From Thalassoglobus neptunius (GTDB taxonomy: Bacteria; Planctomycetota; Planctomycetia; Planctomycetales; Planctomycetaceae), in assembly GCF_007859735.1 (NCBI RefSeq), contig NZ_SIHI01000001.1:672190-728069 (forward strand): 55,880 nt of DNA, written 5' to 3'. Shown here in pieces: positions 7,421 to 14,422 of this stretch; position 1 is the first letter of the stretch; each line of letters starts with the position of its first letter. The notes under the pieces are model-generated. The model saw only the letters and a list, made by a program, of their open reading frames with translations, was not told where the DNA came from and ran no database searches. The translations under genes and the position numbers were made by a program.

Positions 7421-8529
7421 AGGTAAAGATTAACACAAATGCAATCACTAAAGCACTTGCGAAGTGCTTTTCAGTGACTCCAGCAAGGACACCGAAAGAC
7501 GTCCTGAAGTACGTTCGCCTGGCAGCAACAGAGGGTTGTGTCTCTGTCCACGCGACCGACACTGAGGTGTCGCTGACAATCGACATTACACCTGATGACT
7601 GCTATCCAGTTGAATGCCCAAGTCCAGGGACAGTCCTCCTTCCTGTTAAGGTTCATCAAATCTGCCGAGAGCTGACTGGTGAGTATGTTGAAATCATCGA
7701 TGGTGATGGCAACATTACCATTCTCGGTGATGGCAATAGGTGGGAAATCCAAACAGTTGACATTGCCGACTTTCCAGAAGCGCAATCGTGCGACGAAGGA
7801 GCATTAACAGTCGATGGCGGGAAACTCCTGAGTTCAATTCAGTGGGTGTCACAGGCCGTTGATAAAAAGCAGATTGAAGTTCGATTTTCATTTGGTGGGG
7901 TGCTATTCGAGTTTTCTGACAACAGGCTAACACTCGCTGGTTGCGACAGGAACCGGATGTCAGTGTCTAGTATTAACGACACATCAGGAGGCATCGAACT
8001 GCCAAGTCGAGAGTGTGTTGTCCCGTACAAGTCGCTTAAATCGATTGAAGGCATTTGCGAAGGGCAGGTTACTGTTTCTCGTAGTGGAAGCGCAATCCAG
8101 TTTTCCTCTCCTTGTGGGAAAGTGTGGGCAAGATTCCTTGGGGGGAGATTTGCCCAGTGGCAGCAAATCGTTGATGTTCCAGACGTCTACAGTTTTTCGA
8201 TTACGGTAGGTCCACTATCTAAGTCTTTGCGTCAAGCTGCAATCGTACTAAATGAAGATAGCTCCGGATGCCAATTCTCGTTCAAGGATGACAACTTGAC
8301 GATCAGCGGGTCAGGGAGTGACGTCGGAACATCGGAAGTTTCAATCCCTGTCGTCATTAACCGTGGTGGCGAGTTCACTGTCAATCTTGACCCACGGTTT
8401 CTGTCAGAGCAGTTAAGGACGATCGATGCTGCATCCACAATTGAGTGGATTGCAGGTAGTGCTGACGCCGCACAGTTAATCAAGAGCGAAAGTGACGTCT
8501 GCGCTGTTATGCCGCTGGTTCGCGATTGA
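7417..8529 (+). CDS. dnaN: DNA polymerase III beta subunit-like sliding clamp
   Basis: 370 residues, close to the normal length of bacterial clamps (~370). The N-terminus MKVKINTNAITKALAKCFSV, the domain I motif VRLAATEGCVSVHATDTEVS, and the C-terminus ESDVCAVMPLVRD (clamp end VMPMR/L) support the family. It would form a ring that tethers the host replicative polymerase, since no phage polymerase is seen in the window. Start 7417 is preferred over 7387 because it overlaps the preceding stop. Confidence 0.82.
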   Translation: MKVKINTNAITKALAKCFSVTPARTPKDVLKYVRLAATEGCVSVHATDTEVSLTIDITPDDCYPVECPSPGTVLLPVKVHQICRELTGEYVEIIDGDGNITILGDGNRWEIQTVDIADFPEAQSCDEGALTVDGGKLLSSIQWVSQAVDKKQIEVRFSFGGVLFEFSDNRLTLAGCDRNRMSVSSINDTSGGIELPSRECVVPYKSLKSIEGICEGQVTVSRSGSAIQFSSPCGKVWARFLGGRFAQWQQIVDVPDVYSFSITVGPLSKSLRQAAIVLNEDSSGCQFSFKDDNLTISGSGSDVGTSEVSIPVVINRGGEFTVNLDPRFLSEQLRTIDAASTIEWIAGSADAAQLIKSESDVCAVMPLVRD

Positions 8530-8548
8530 GTCTCGCCCGCTTATCTGT

Positions 8549-8568
8549 GGGGCGGGCGGGGTTAGTTT
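8549..8568 (+). repeat. 20-base gene-end repeat, copy 1
   Basis: GGGGCGGGCGGGGTTAGTTT occurs identically at 9515-9534. This copy lies 20 bases after the clamp stop. Its G-rich part can pair with CGCCCGC at 8534-8540, forming a hairpin followed by TTAGTTTCTTCTT, so it may act as a weak terminator. Confidence 0.6.
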
Positions 8569-8595
8569 CTTCTTAAACTAAGAATTGGGAGCGTG

Positions 8596-9513
8596 ATGAA
8601 TTTTCCAGATTTAGACAAGATGCAGGCGTCGCATCCTCGGTGGGAAGTCCCGTCGAACTGGGTTGTATGCCTCAATTTGTCAGGTGGAACGCAATCAAGC
8701 TTCCTCTTCTTGGCGATGCGTCTAGGGCTGCTGAAACCAGTGTCTCCAAACGGGGATTGGGCGACAGTTGTCTGTATTATCGCAGATCCCGGTAACGAGA
8801 ACCCGGAAACATACAACTATCTAGATTGGCTGAAAGAGAACACAACCGACCGACTTCCCGTGTTAGTAGCTGACGGCCCGAATATTACTGATGACTTGCT
8901 TGATAACAGGAATCGGTCGCGGCTCGACAACCCTCCGTTCTTCGTTGACAAAGGCGATCTTGGTGCTGGGCAACTCGTGCACAAATGCACCAGCCACTAC
9001 AAGATTCAGCCAATACGTCGGGCGTTCCGAAAGTGGTGTCGCGACAAATTCAAGATCGACCCTGCGACAAGTAGTCATCGGTTCACGGTAGATTGCTGGA
9101 TCGGGTTCACGTCTGACGAAGTGCGACGGGTTAACAGATTTGATCACAGTTCGCAGCCGCAATACATGCCTGTCCGGTTCCCTCTGAATGAACTCAACAT
9201 TGATAAACAACAGGTGTCTGAGTTCTATGAGGAGTTCGGAATTCCAATGCCTTCTCGATCGATGTGTGAGATCTGCTTCGCGCACGGATTGTCGAGCCGA
9301 AAAAAACAAGCGGAAGAACGGCCAGGGCAGTTCGAGTTGGCCTGCAAGGTCGATGACGAGATTCGGGACTTGAGGCACTGCGGGGTGACTTATCCAGTGT
9401 ACGTGTCAAACACGCTGATCCCGCTTCGTAAGCTAAAGGAAAATGGATTCTCGACGGGGAATCGAATGAAAGACGCTGAGAGTGAATGCAATTCTGGCGT
9501 GTGTTTTTTGTAG
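8596..9513 (+). CDS. PP-loop ATPase (PAPS reductase-like)
   Basis: 305 residues; ATG 8596 preceded by GGGAG. LNLSGGTQSS (PP-loop SGGxxSS, residues ~27-35) marks an ATP pyrophosphatase of the adenine nucleotide alpha-hydrolase fold. The stretch KCTSHYKIQPIRRAFRKW is typical of phage PAPS-reductase-like proteins. Cysteine pairs MCEICF and the C-terminal ECNSGVC could bind metal or an iron-sulfur cluster. True substrate unknown: nucleic-acid modification is as likely as sulfate reduction, since no other sulfate genes are present. Confidence 0.75.
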   Translation: MNFPDLDKMQASHPRWEVPSNWVVCLNLSGGTQSSFLFLAMRLGLLKPVSPNGDWATVVCIIADPGNENPETYNYLDWLKENTTDRLPVLVADGPNITDDLLDNRNRSRLDNPPFFVDKGDLGAGQLVHKCTSHYKIQPIRRAFRKWCRDKFKIDPATSSHRFTVDCWIGFTSDEVRRVNRFDHSSQPQYMPVRFPLNELNIDKQQVSEFYEEFGIPMPSRSMCEICFAHGLSSRKKQAEERPGQFELACKVDDEIRDLRHCGVTYPVYVSNTLIPLRKLKENGFSTGNRMKDAESECNSGVCFL

Positions 9514-9514
9514 C

Positions 9515-9534
9515 GGGGCGGGCGGGGTTAGTTT
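9515..9534 (+). repeat. 20-base gene-end repeat, copy 2
   Basis: Exact copy of 8549-8568, placed right after the PP-loop gene's TAG and followed by TTCATTTT. This copy lacks an obvious upstream pairing strand as good as copy 1. Confidence 0.6.
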
Positions 9535-9575
9535 TTCATTTTGGGAATTGGGTTTAAGGTTGAGGTGGAATTGCA

Positions 9576-10004
9576 ATGAATCGGAGTGGTTACGTTGAAG
9601 ATCTTTGTAGCGATGACCCTTTAGTTTATGGCCGATGGAGAGCGCAAGTTAAAAGTGCGATTCGCGGAAAGCGTGGTCAAGCATTTTTGAAAGAGCTTGC
9701 GGAAGCAATGGACGCGATGCCCGAGAAGGTGCTCATCTCTAGTGAACTTATTAACAGTGACGGCGACTGTTGCACAATCGGAGTTGTCTGCAAAGCGAGG
9801 GGCGTTGACGTCAGCAAAATCAACTACGAAGACCCTGAGCAAGTCGGTGAATCAGTGAACATCGCCCATCAACTCGCAGCGGAGATCGAATGGGAAAACG
9901 ACGAAAACTGGTATGGCAAACCTGAGTCTCCCGAAGATCGCTGGAAACGCATGCGGAAGTGGGTAGACAGTCAAATCATTAAAGACAAAGCGAGTGAGAA
10001 ATGA
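9576..10004 (+). CDS. Conserved phage hypothetical protein
   Basis: 142 residues. Pattern RWRAQVKSAIRGKRGQAFLK, then AMDAMPEKVLISSELI, GDCCTIGVVCKARGVDVSKI, EWENDENW and PEDRWKRMRKWV. This layout is familiar from many unrelated phages and prophages, where it is annotated as hypothetical; no function is known to me. Its end overlaps the next start by ATGA. Confidence 0.75.
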   Translation: MNRSGYVEDLCSDDPLVYGRWRAQVKSAIRGKRGQAFLKELAEAMDAMPEKVLISSELINSDGDCCTIGVVCKARGVDVSKINYEDPEQVGESVNIAHQLAAEIEWENDENWYGKPESPEDRWKRMRKWVDSQIIKDKASEK

Positions 10005-10252
10005 CTGAAACTACAGCAATTGAGCAACGATTCCCGCAACGGTTTCGGTACCGAAAACATGGAGGCGACCGATGGTATTTCGGTGTTGCGGTTGCGAGTT
10101 CACTTATACCGGATTCATGGCGAATCGAGTGCCTGGAGCAGCGTGGCTTCGGCGGGTTTGATTCTGACCCTTGGGAACTCTTGGGACACATCATTGGCGA
10201 CGTCGAAGCGTTCGAGTGGATTGACAATGACTATAGATGGAGATCGTTATGA
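10001..10252 (+). CDS. Hypothetical protein, 83 residues
   Basis: Starts with the ATG of an ATGA overlap. Aromatic- and arginine-rich N-terminus (QRFPQRFRYRKHGGDRWYFG), acidic end (GDVEAFEWIDNDYRWRSL). The first eight residues, MTETTAIE, are nearly repeated at the start of the next gene (MTENTAID). Function not recognised. Confidence 0.55.
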   Translation: MTETTAIEQRFPQRFRYRKHGGDRWYFGVAVASSLIPDSWRIECLEQRGFGGFDSDPWELLGHIIGDVEAFEWIDNDYRWRSL

Positions 10253-10371
10253 CTGAAAATACAGCAATTGACGATTACTGCGATCACGTTTTCAACCATT
10301 GGTCAGTGAAGGGTGATTTACGTGTTGTCGGCACCCGAGTAGGACCGGCACTGGACCAAGTGCAAGATTGA
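10249..10371 (+). CDS. Small ORF, 40 residues
   Basis: ATGA overlap with the previous gene. Encodes MTENTAIDDYCDHVFNHWSV plus 20 more residues. Its first 24 bases differ at only two positions from those at 10001, so it may be a truncated duplicate of that gene's 5' end. Confidence 0.45.
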   Translation: MTENTAIDDYCDHVFNHWSVKGDLRVVGTRVGPALDQVQD

Positions 10372-10383
10372 AGGGGAGGCGGA

Positions 10384-10653
10384 ATGAGTGATAACCCACC
10401 ACAAAGAACGTTCACTAGTCGACCATCAACAGACGTCAATATGTGGCTCGTGGTTAACTGCCAGATTTACAACGTCGCTCGGTCAGGTCCGGGGTACATG
10501 ATCATTGTTGCGGATGAGTTCAATGAGACAGGAATCGCGTCATCTTGCGTGTCTGTGGACTACCGAAAGTACATTAAACGTCGCGAGATTAAGTCTGTGA
10601 CACGTGAGTCTGCAATGCACTGGCGCGTTGATTTTTATGAGGAGTCGAAGTGA
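10384..10653 (+). CDS. Hypothetical protein, 89 residues
   Basis: Good Shine-Dalgarno (GGGGAGG, 5 bases before ATG). Beta-rich look: MWLVVNCQIYNVARSGPGYM, SSCVSVDYRKYIKRREIKSV. It ends in an overlap with the methyltransferase start (GTGA). No family recognised. Confidence 0.55.
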   Translation: MSDNPPQRTFTSRPSTDVNMWLVVNCQIYNVARSGPGYMIIVADEFNETGIASSCVSVDYRKYIKRREIKSVTRESAMHWRVDFYEESK

Positions 10654-11468
10654 AGACTGTACTAAAATGGCATGGCGGAAAAGCGTATCTCGCTAAGAAG
10701 ATCATCGAACTGTTACCTCCGCGCGACACTTGGCATCTGTGGCGAGAACCGTACTTTGGCGGCGGGTCCGTGACATTCGCGTTAGACCCGGAAGGGATTA
10801 GCGAGGCCGTAAATGACGTGAATGCTGAGTTGTTTAACTTCTGGAAGGTTCTCCAAGATCCAATCACTGCCATGATTCTTCAGTGGGGATTAGAGAATAC
10901 ACCACTTAGCGAAAAGAGATTCCGTGAAGCTCTTTATAGCGAGCATGTCCAGGAAGCTGGGATCGATACCGATGGTGCAATCAATTTCTTCATCCGAAAT
11001 CGTCAATCCCGCCAAGGTCTCGGCAGGGATTTCGCAACACCAACAACGCGAGTCCGACGGGGGATGAACGAGAACGTCTCGGCCTGGTTAAGTGCGATCG
11101 ACGGACTACCAGAGTTTCACAAGCGATTGCGACGTATTGAAATCCGCAACATGGACGCACTCGACTTTATTAAGAAGTACGACCATCCGAAAGCGGTTTT
11201 TTATTGTGACCCGCCTTACCTTCATGAGACGCGAACCTCAACAGGCGAGTACAGAGAACACGAGATGACTCAGGGTCAGCATGAGGAACTGCTAAACATT
11301 CTCTCGTCAATTAAGGGGCGGTTCTTGCTGAGTGGGTATCCGTCGGCAATGTATCAATGCTTCGCTGATGAGAGTGATTGGCGTCGTGTCGATTTTGAGA
11401 TCGACAACAAGGCCAGTGGAGGCAAGACGAAACCGAAGAAAGTCGAATGTGTTTGGATGAACTATTAA
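10650..11468 (+). CDS. dam: D12-class DNA adenine N6-methyltransferase
   Basis: 272 residues, usual Dam length; GTG start in a GTGA overlap. The SAM-binding motif FGGGSVTFAL (residues 36-45) follows KWHGGKAYLAKKIIELLP, the typical N-terminus. The catalytic DPPY is at 187-190 (FYCDPPYLHETR). Transfers a methyl group from S-adenosylmethionine to adenine in a short DNA site. The target is not predictable here. Likely protects phage DNA from host restriction or marks it. Confidence 0.88.
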   Translation: MKTVLKWHGGKAYLAKKIIELLPPRDTWHLWREPYFGGGSVTFALDPEGISEAVNDVNAELFNFWKVLQDPITAMILQWGLENTPLSEKRFREALYSEHVQEAGIDTDGAINFFIRNRQSRQGLGRDFATPTTRVRRGMNENVSAWLSAIDGLPEFHKRLRRIEIRNMDALDFIKKYDHPKAVFYCDPPYLHETRTSTGEYREHEMTQGQHEELLNILSSIKGRFLLSGYPSAMYQCFADESDWRRVDFEIDNKASGGKTKPKKVECVWMNY

Positions 11469-11489
11469 AGGAGCACGAAAGGAATCCCA

Positions 11490-11690
11490 ATGATTGAATG
11501 CTCTCGATGTGGTTCACAGTTAAACGACGAAGGGGATGTGCATGTCTGCGATGTGGTCGATATTAACGGTTGGCGGCCTGTGCATCGGTGGGGGTCACTT
11601 AATCCAAGTGAGGAGGATGTAAACAGTGAGCGATTTGGAGCTGAGAATACTGGTGAGACGAGCGATTTACCAGACGGACCTTCTGTGTGA
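11490..11690 (+). CDS. Small zinc-finger-like protein
   Basis: 66 residues. The N-terminal MIECSRCGSQLNDEGDVHVC carries C-x2-C and a third Cys about 14 residues on. The remainder is low-complexity and acidic. Overlaps the next gene by 65 bases in another frame. Function unknown. Confidence 0.45.
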   Translation: MIECSRCGSQLNDEGDVHVCDVVDINGWRPVHRWGSLNPSEEDVNSERFGAENTGETSDLPDGPSV

Positions 11691-11826
11691 CATTCTCGCT
11701 GAGTGTGTCACGGAGATCAAGAACTTCGAGCCTAACAGCATCGTCGCTAAACGGTCCGGCAAAGAGATTAAGAAGGCGACGGAAGAATCTGAGGCAATCC
11801 GCAAAGAACTGGAGGCGAACGCATGA
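11626..11826 (+). CDS. Small helical protein, GTG start
   Basis: 66 residues. AGGAGG lies nine bases before the GTG at 11626, a strong ribosome site. The protein (MSDLELRILVRRAIYQTDLL ... KEIKKATEESEAIRKELEAN) is predicted to be entirely helical, possibly coiled coil. It overlaps the downstream nuclease gene by ATGA. Confidence 0.6.
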   Translation: MSDLELRILVRRAIYQTDLLCDILAECVTEIKNFEPNSIVAKRSGKEIKKATEESEAIRKELEANA

Positions 11827-12149
11827 CGAACGGAAACCAGAAAGGCAAAGCCGGTGAGCGGGAATTGTCCAAAGAGCTGAACAGCCTTCTTGGAACGGAA
11901 TGCCGACGCGGCCAACAATACAACGGCGTGGATGGTCACGACGTTGTAGGCATTGAAGGCGTTCACGTTGAGTGCAAGCGAGTGGAGCGGTTGAACGTCG
12001 GTGATGCGATCGAACAGGCAGAACGTGACGCCGACGAAGGCGAGATCCCGTCTGTATTCCATCGCAAGAATCGTAAGCCGTGGCTCGTGACAATTCGACT
12101 CTGCGACCTGATTAAGTTCTGCCGGGTGATCTTGGGGGTGGTGAAATGA
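11823..12149 (+). CDS. Hjc-like PD-(D/E)XK endonuclease
   Basis: 108 residues. The pattern KGKAGERELSKELN (catalytic Glu), GVDGHDVVG (catalytic Asp) and VHVECKRVE (E-x-K) is that of small Holliday-junction-resolvase-like PD-(D/E)XK nucleases in phages. It could cut branched DNA before packaging or act with the recombination exonuclease that follows in an ATGA overlap. Confidence 0.75.
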   Translation: MTNGNQKGKAGERELSKELNSLLGTECRRGQQYNGVDGHDVVGIEGVHVECKRVERLNVGDAIEQAERDADEGEIPSVFHRKNRKPWLVTIRLCDLIKFCRVILGVVK

Positions 12150-12994
12150 AAGAAATCTTAAGCGGCACAATTGAGGCGGTGATCGAAGATGACTCTTGGG
12201 AGAGTTATGAAAGCCGCGTCGGGTTACGGCCTTCGACGATTAAGAAACGTCAACGGTCTGCAATGGACGCGAAAGATGCTTACGACAACAGGCGGCCTCC
12301 AACATCAGCGATGGAGTTCGGGACGCTGTGTCACTGTCTATTACTTGAAGGGGAAACCTTTGACGATCGGTATGCAATTTATGATGGCGTGAAGAAAGGG
12401 AAGAAGTACGAAGCCTTTCGTGATGAGCATCCCGGAAAGACGCTCGTGAAAACCAAGGATGCCAAAAACGCGACAACTCTTGCAATGGAGACAGTTAAAA
12501 AACCGTTTGTGAACAAGTTGCTCTCCGAGTGTATCCCAGAAGTGACCCTATTAGCTGTCGAGGGTGGGGTGCAGTGCAAGACGCGAATTGATGCGGTCAG
12601 CACTGTTGACGGCAAAGGTGTTCTTCTCGATGCCAAGTTCACCAACGATGTCAGCTCGCGAAAGTTCGGAATGTCTTCATGTGGGTTCGGATATCACATC
12701 GACATGGGTTGCCGTAAGAAATGGTTCGAACGAGCGACCGGGAAGAAGATTGAAGAAGTCTACTTAATCGCGGCCCAGACAACAGGCGTCCCCGATGTCG
12801 TTTGTTATCGCATGGACGAGACGCTCCTGGATCACGGGTTCGATCTTGCCTGTGAGTTGATTGAGCAGATTAAGGAGGACATCGCGAAAGACTTATTCCC
12901 TGGCGTCGATGGTGGCAATGAGTCGCTTGACATCGAGTGGCCTGTGTGGGGAATGCCGGATGACATCGCTCTTGATTGGGAGGACGCGACATGA
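12146..12994 (+). CDS. RecE-like PD-(D/E)XK exonuclease
   Basis: 282 residues. RPSTIKKRQRSAMDAKDAYD and AMEFGTLCHCLLLEGETFDD match the N-terminus of the exodeoxyribonuclease VIII-like family; GVLLDAKFTND gives the D-x-K core motif and the distal GYHIDMGCRKKWF replaces the usual QxxxY helix. Such exonucleases make 3' overhangs for phage recombination. No RecT-like annealing protein is seen nearby, so its partner is unknown, although the SSB at 18187 could assist. Confidence 0.75.
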   Translation: MKEILSGTIEAVIEDDSWESYESRVGLRPSTIKKRQRSAMDAKDAYDNRRPPTSAMEFGTLCHCLLLEGETFDDRYAIYDGVKKGKKYEAFRDEHPGKTLVKTKDAKNATTLAMETVKKPFVNKLLSECIPEVTLLAVEGGVQCKTRIDAVSTVDGKGVLLDAKFTNDVSSRKFGMSSCGFGYHIDMGCRKKWFERATGKKIEEVYLIAAQTTGVPDVVCYRMDETLLDHGFDLACELIEQIKEDIAKDLFPGVDGGNESLDIEWPVWGMPDDIALDWEDAT

Positions 12995-13317
12995 CTGTGG
13001 ATCACTGGGAAGCCTTGTTTGATTCAACTTATCTCCGTTGGTTCGACATCGAAGGCAAAGGGGATATCAAAGTTGAGATCGGAAGTGTAAGCCGTGAGGA
13101 ATTAACCCTTCGTGGAGGTGCCAAGAAAGTCGCCCCTGTCTTGAAGTTCAAGCGGGCCAAGAAACCGCTCGTCCTCAATAAGACGAACTGTGATTCCGTC
13201 GCCAAGGCGTGTGGGAATAAGCCGAGTCAGTGGCCCGGCAAGTCGATCACGCTGTATGTCACAACGACAAAGCTCAGCGGGAAAACTGTGAACTGTATTC
13301 GGGTGAGGGATAAATGA
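12991..13317 (+). CDS. Conserved phage protein next to exonuclease
   Basis: 108 residues from ATG 12991 (ATGA overlap). The core LKFKRAKKPLVLNKTNCDSV and GKSITLYVTTTKLSGKTVNC recurs in many phages beside RecE-like or RecT-like genes and looks like a small beta-barrel. Probably a recombination accessory; function unproven. Confidence 0.65.
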   Translation: MTVDHWEALFDSTYLRWFDIEGKGDIKVEIGSVSREELTLRGGAKKVAPVLKFKRAKKPLVLNKTNCDSVAKACGNKPSQWPGKSITLYVTTTKLSGKTVNCIRVRDK

Positions 13318-13610
13318 AAGCACTGACAATCTTACAGCCGAAGTTGGCGGCGAAGTTTACCGAGCAGTCTGAAGTCTCGTTCCCAGCGACTATCGGAACA
13401 TTGTACCGAGGCCCAATTGCAGTCAGCACTGCAACACACATTATCGCGACGGCATTGGTAGCAGATTGTGTGACAAGAGATGACGGTCGATTCCTGTGGA
13501 ACATCACTGATATTCGGTCGATCCCGGAACCCTTCCCATGCGGACAACAGCCCAACTTGTGGGAGTTTGACACATCTTCACCTGAAGCAATTGACGCATT
13601 GGCATTTTAA
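13314..13610 (+). CDS. ASCH-domain-like protein
   Basis: 98 residues. MKALTILQPKLAAKFTEQSE, TLYRGPIAVSTATHIIATAL, and FLWNITDIRSIPEPFPCGQQ followed by LWEF match the order of motifs in small ASCH proteins (N-terminal 'KALSIxQPWA', central 'RGP', terminal 'GxxGLWE'). ASCH domains are thought to bind RNA or modified nucleotides. Start overlaps the previous stop (ATGA). Confidence 0.65.
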   Translation: MKALTILQPKLAAKFTEQSEVSFPATIGTLYRGPIAVSTATHIIATALVADCVTRDDGRFLWNITDIRSIPEPFPCGQQPNLWEFDTSSPEAIDALAF

Positions 13611-13612
13611 CT

Positions 13613-14422
13613 TTGAGCAAGGAAACGAAATTGACGACTGCACTCACGACATCTGAAAAGCGAACACTGGAAGCCTGCGAACTCGACATCGAGAAAGGCG
13701 CCTCGATGGTTGGCCGGGCGATGCAAACAATTCGCGACGACCGTCTCTACCGGGCGACTCACAAGACGTTCGAAGCATACTGCCAAGAGCGGTGGAAGAT
13801 CTCACGGCAGCATGCGCACAACAAGATTGCTCACACTGAAGTCGTGGCTGCAATCACCGATCAGCTTCCAGAAATGTCAACCATGGTTGACAAAATCCCA
13901 GAGCGGGCGACGCGTCAAATTCGCGACCTGGAGCCCGAACAACAGGCGAAAGTTATCGAGGTTGCCAGCAAGCAGGGAACGCAAGTCCCGACATCCAAAG
14001 CGGTTGCGTCGGCAAAGGAGCAACTTGAAGACTTCCTTGAGGGCGATGACGAGGAAGAAACGGAAGAGGCACCGTCACCGTCGATCATTCTCGATGACTG
14101 CAATCGATCGGTTCCGGACCACCTGTCTGCCCACTACGAACTTGGTGCTCGGATTGCCAGTTGTGCGAGAACCTTAGACGCAACCCTTCGCGAATTGAAT
14201 GAACTCGGCAAGCTTCCCGGCTCGGAATTCCTTCACGTTGCTGATCTGGAAACGCGACTGCGAGCGGCGAAGAAGGAGATTCGTGACAGTCGCTATTGGA
14301 CTGCCTGCCCTCGGTGTGATGGATCTGGCAAGTGTGACCTGTGCGGCTTCCGGCGATTCATTCCGGTCTCGTCGAAGGGTCTGCTCACTCAGCCAGAAAA
14401 GGATGTCTTGAAGTGCAATTGA
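13613..14422 (+). CDS. Phage DNA-associated protein with C-terminal Zn motif
   Basis: 269 residues from a TTG start; the weak initiation signal suggests coupling to the upstream gene. The N-terminal part (LYRATHKTFEAYCQERWKIS RQ) and the ELPEMSTM... ATRQI stretches resemble phage and plasmid proteins with a ParB-like helical DNA-binding region. The C-terminal CPRCDGSGKCDLCGF is a DnaJ-type zinc motif. An acidic linker (EGDDEEETEEAPSP) lies between. Exact function unknown. Confidence 0.6.
   Translation: MSKETKLTTALTTSEKRTLEACELDIEKGASMVGRAMQTIRDDRLYRATHKTFEAYCQERWKISRQHAHNKIAHTEVVAAITDQLPEMSTMVDKIPERATRQIRDLEPEQQAKVIEVASKQGTQVPTSKAVASAKEQLEDFLEGDDEEETEEAPSPSIILDDCNRSVPDHLSAHYELGARIASCARTLDATLRELNELGKLPGSEFLHVADLETRLRAAKKEIRDSRYWTACPRCDGSGKCDLCGFRRFIPVSSKGLLTQPEKDVLKCN

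Noticed and set aside
8596-9513. Sulfate assimilation enzyme or DndC-type phosphorothioation gene
   Set aside because: Only the PP-loop and general family layout can be seen; no dnd or sulfate-pathway neighbours are present, so a specific function is not claimed.
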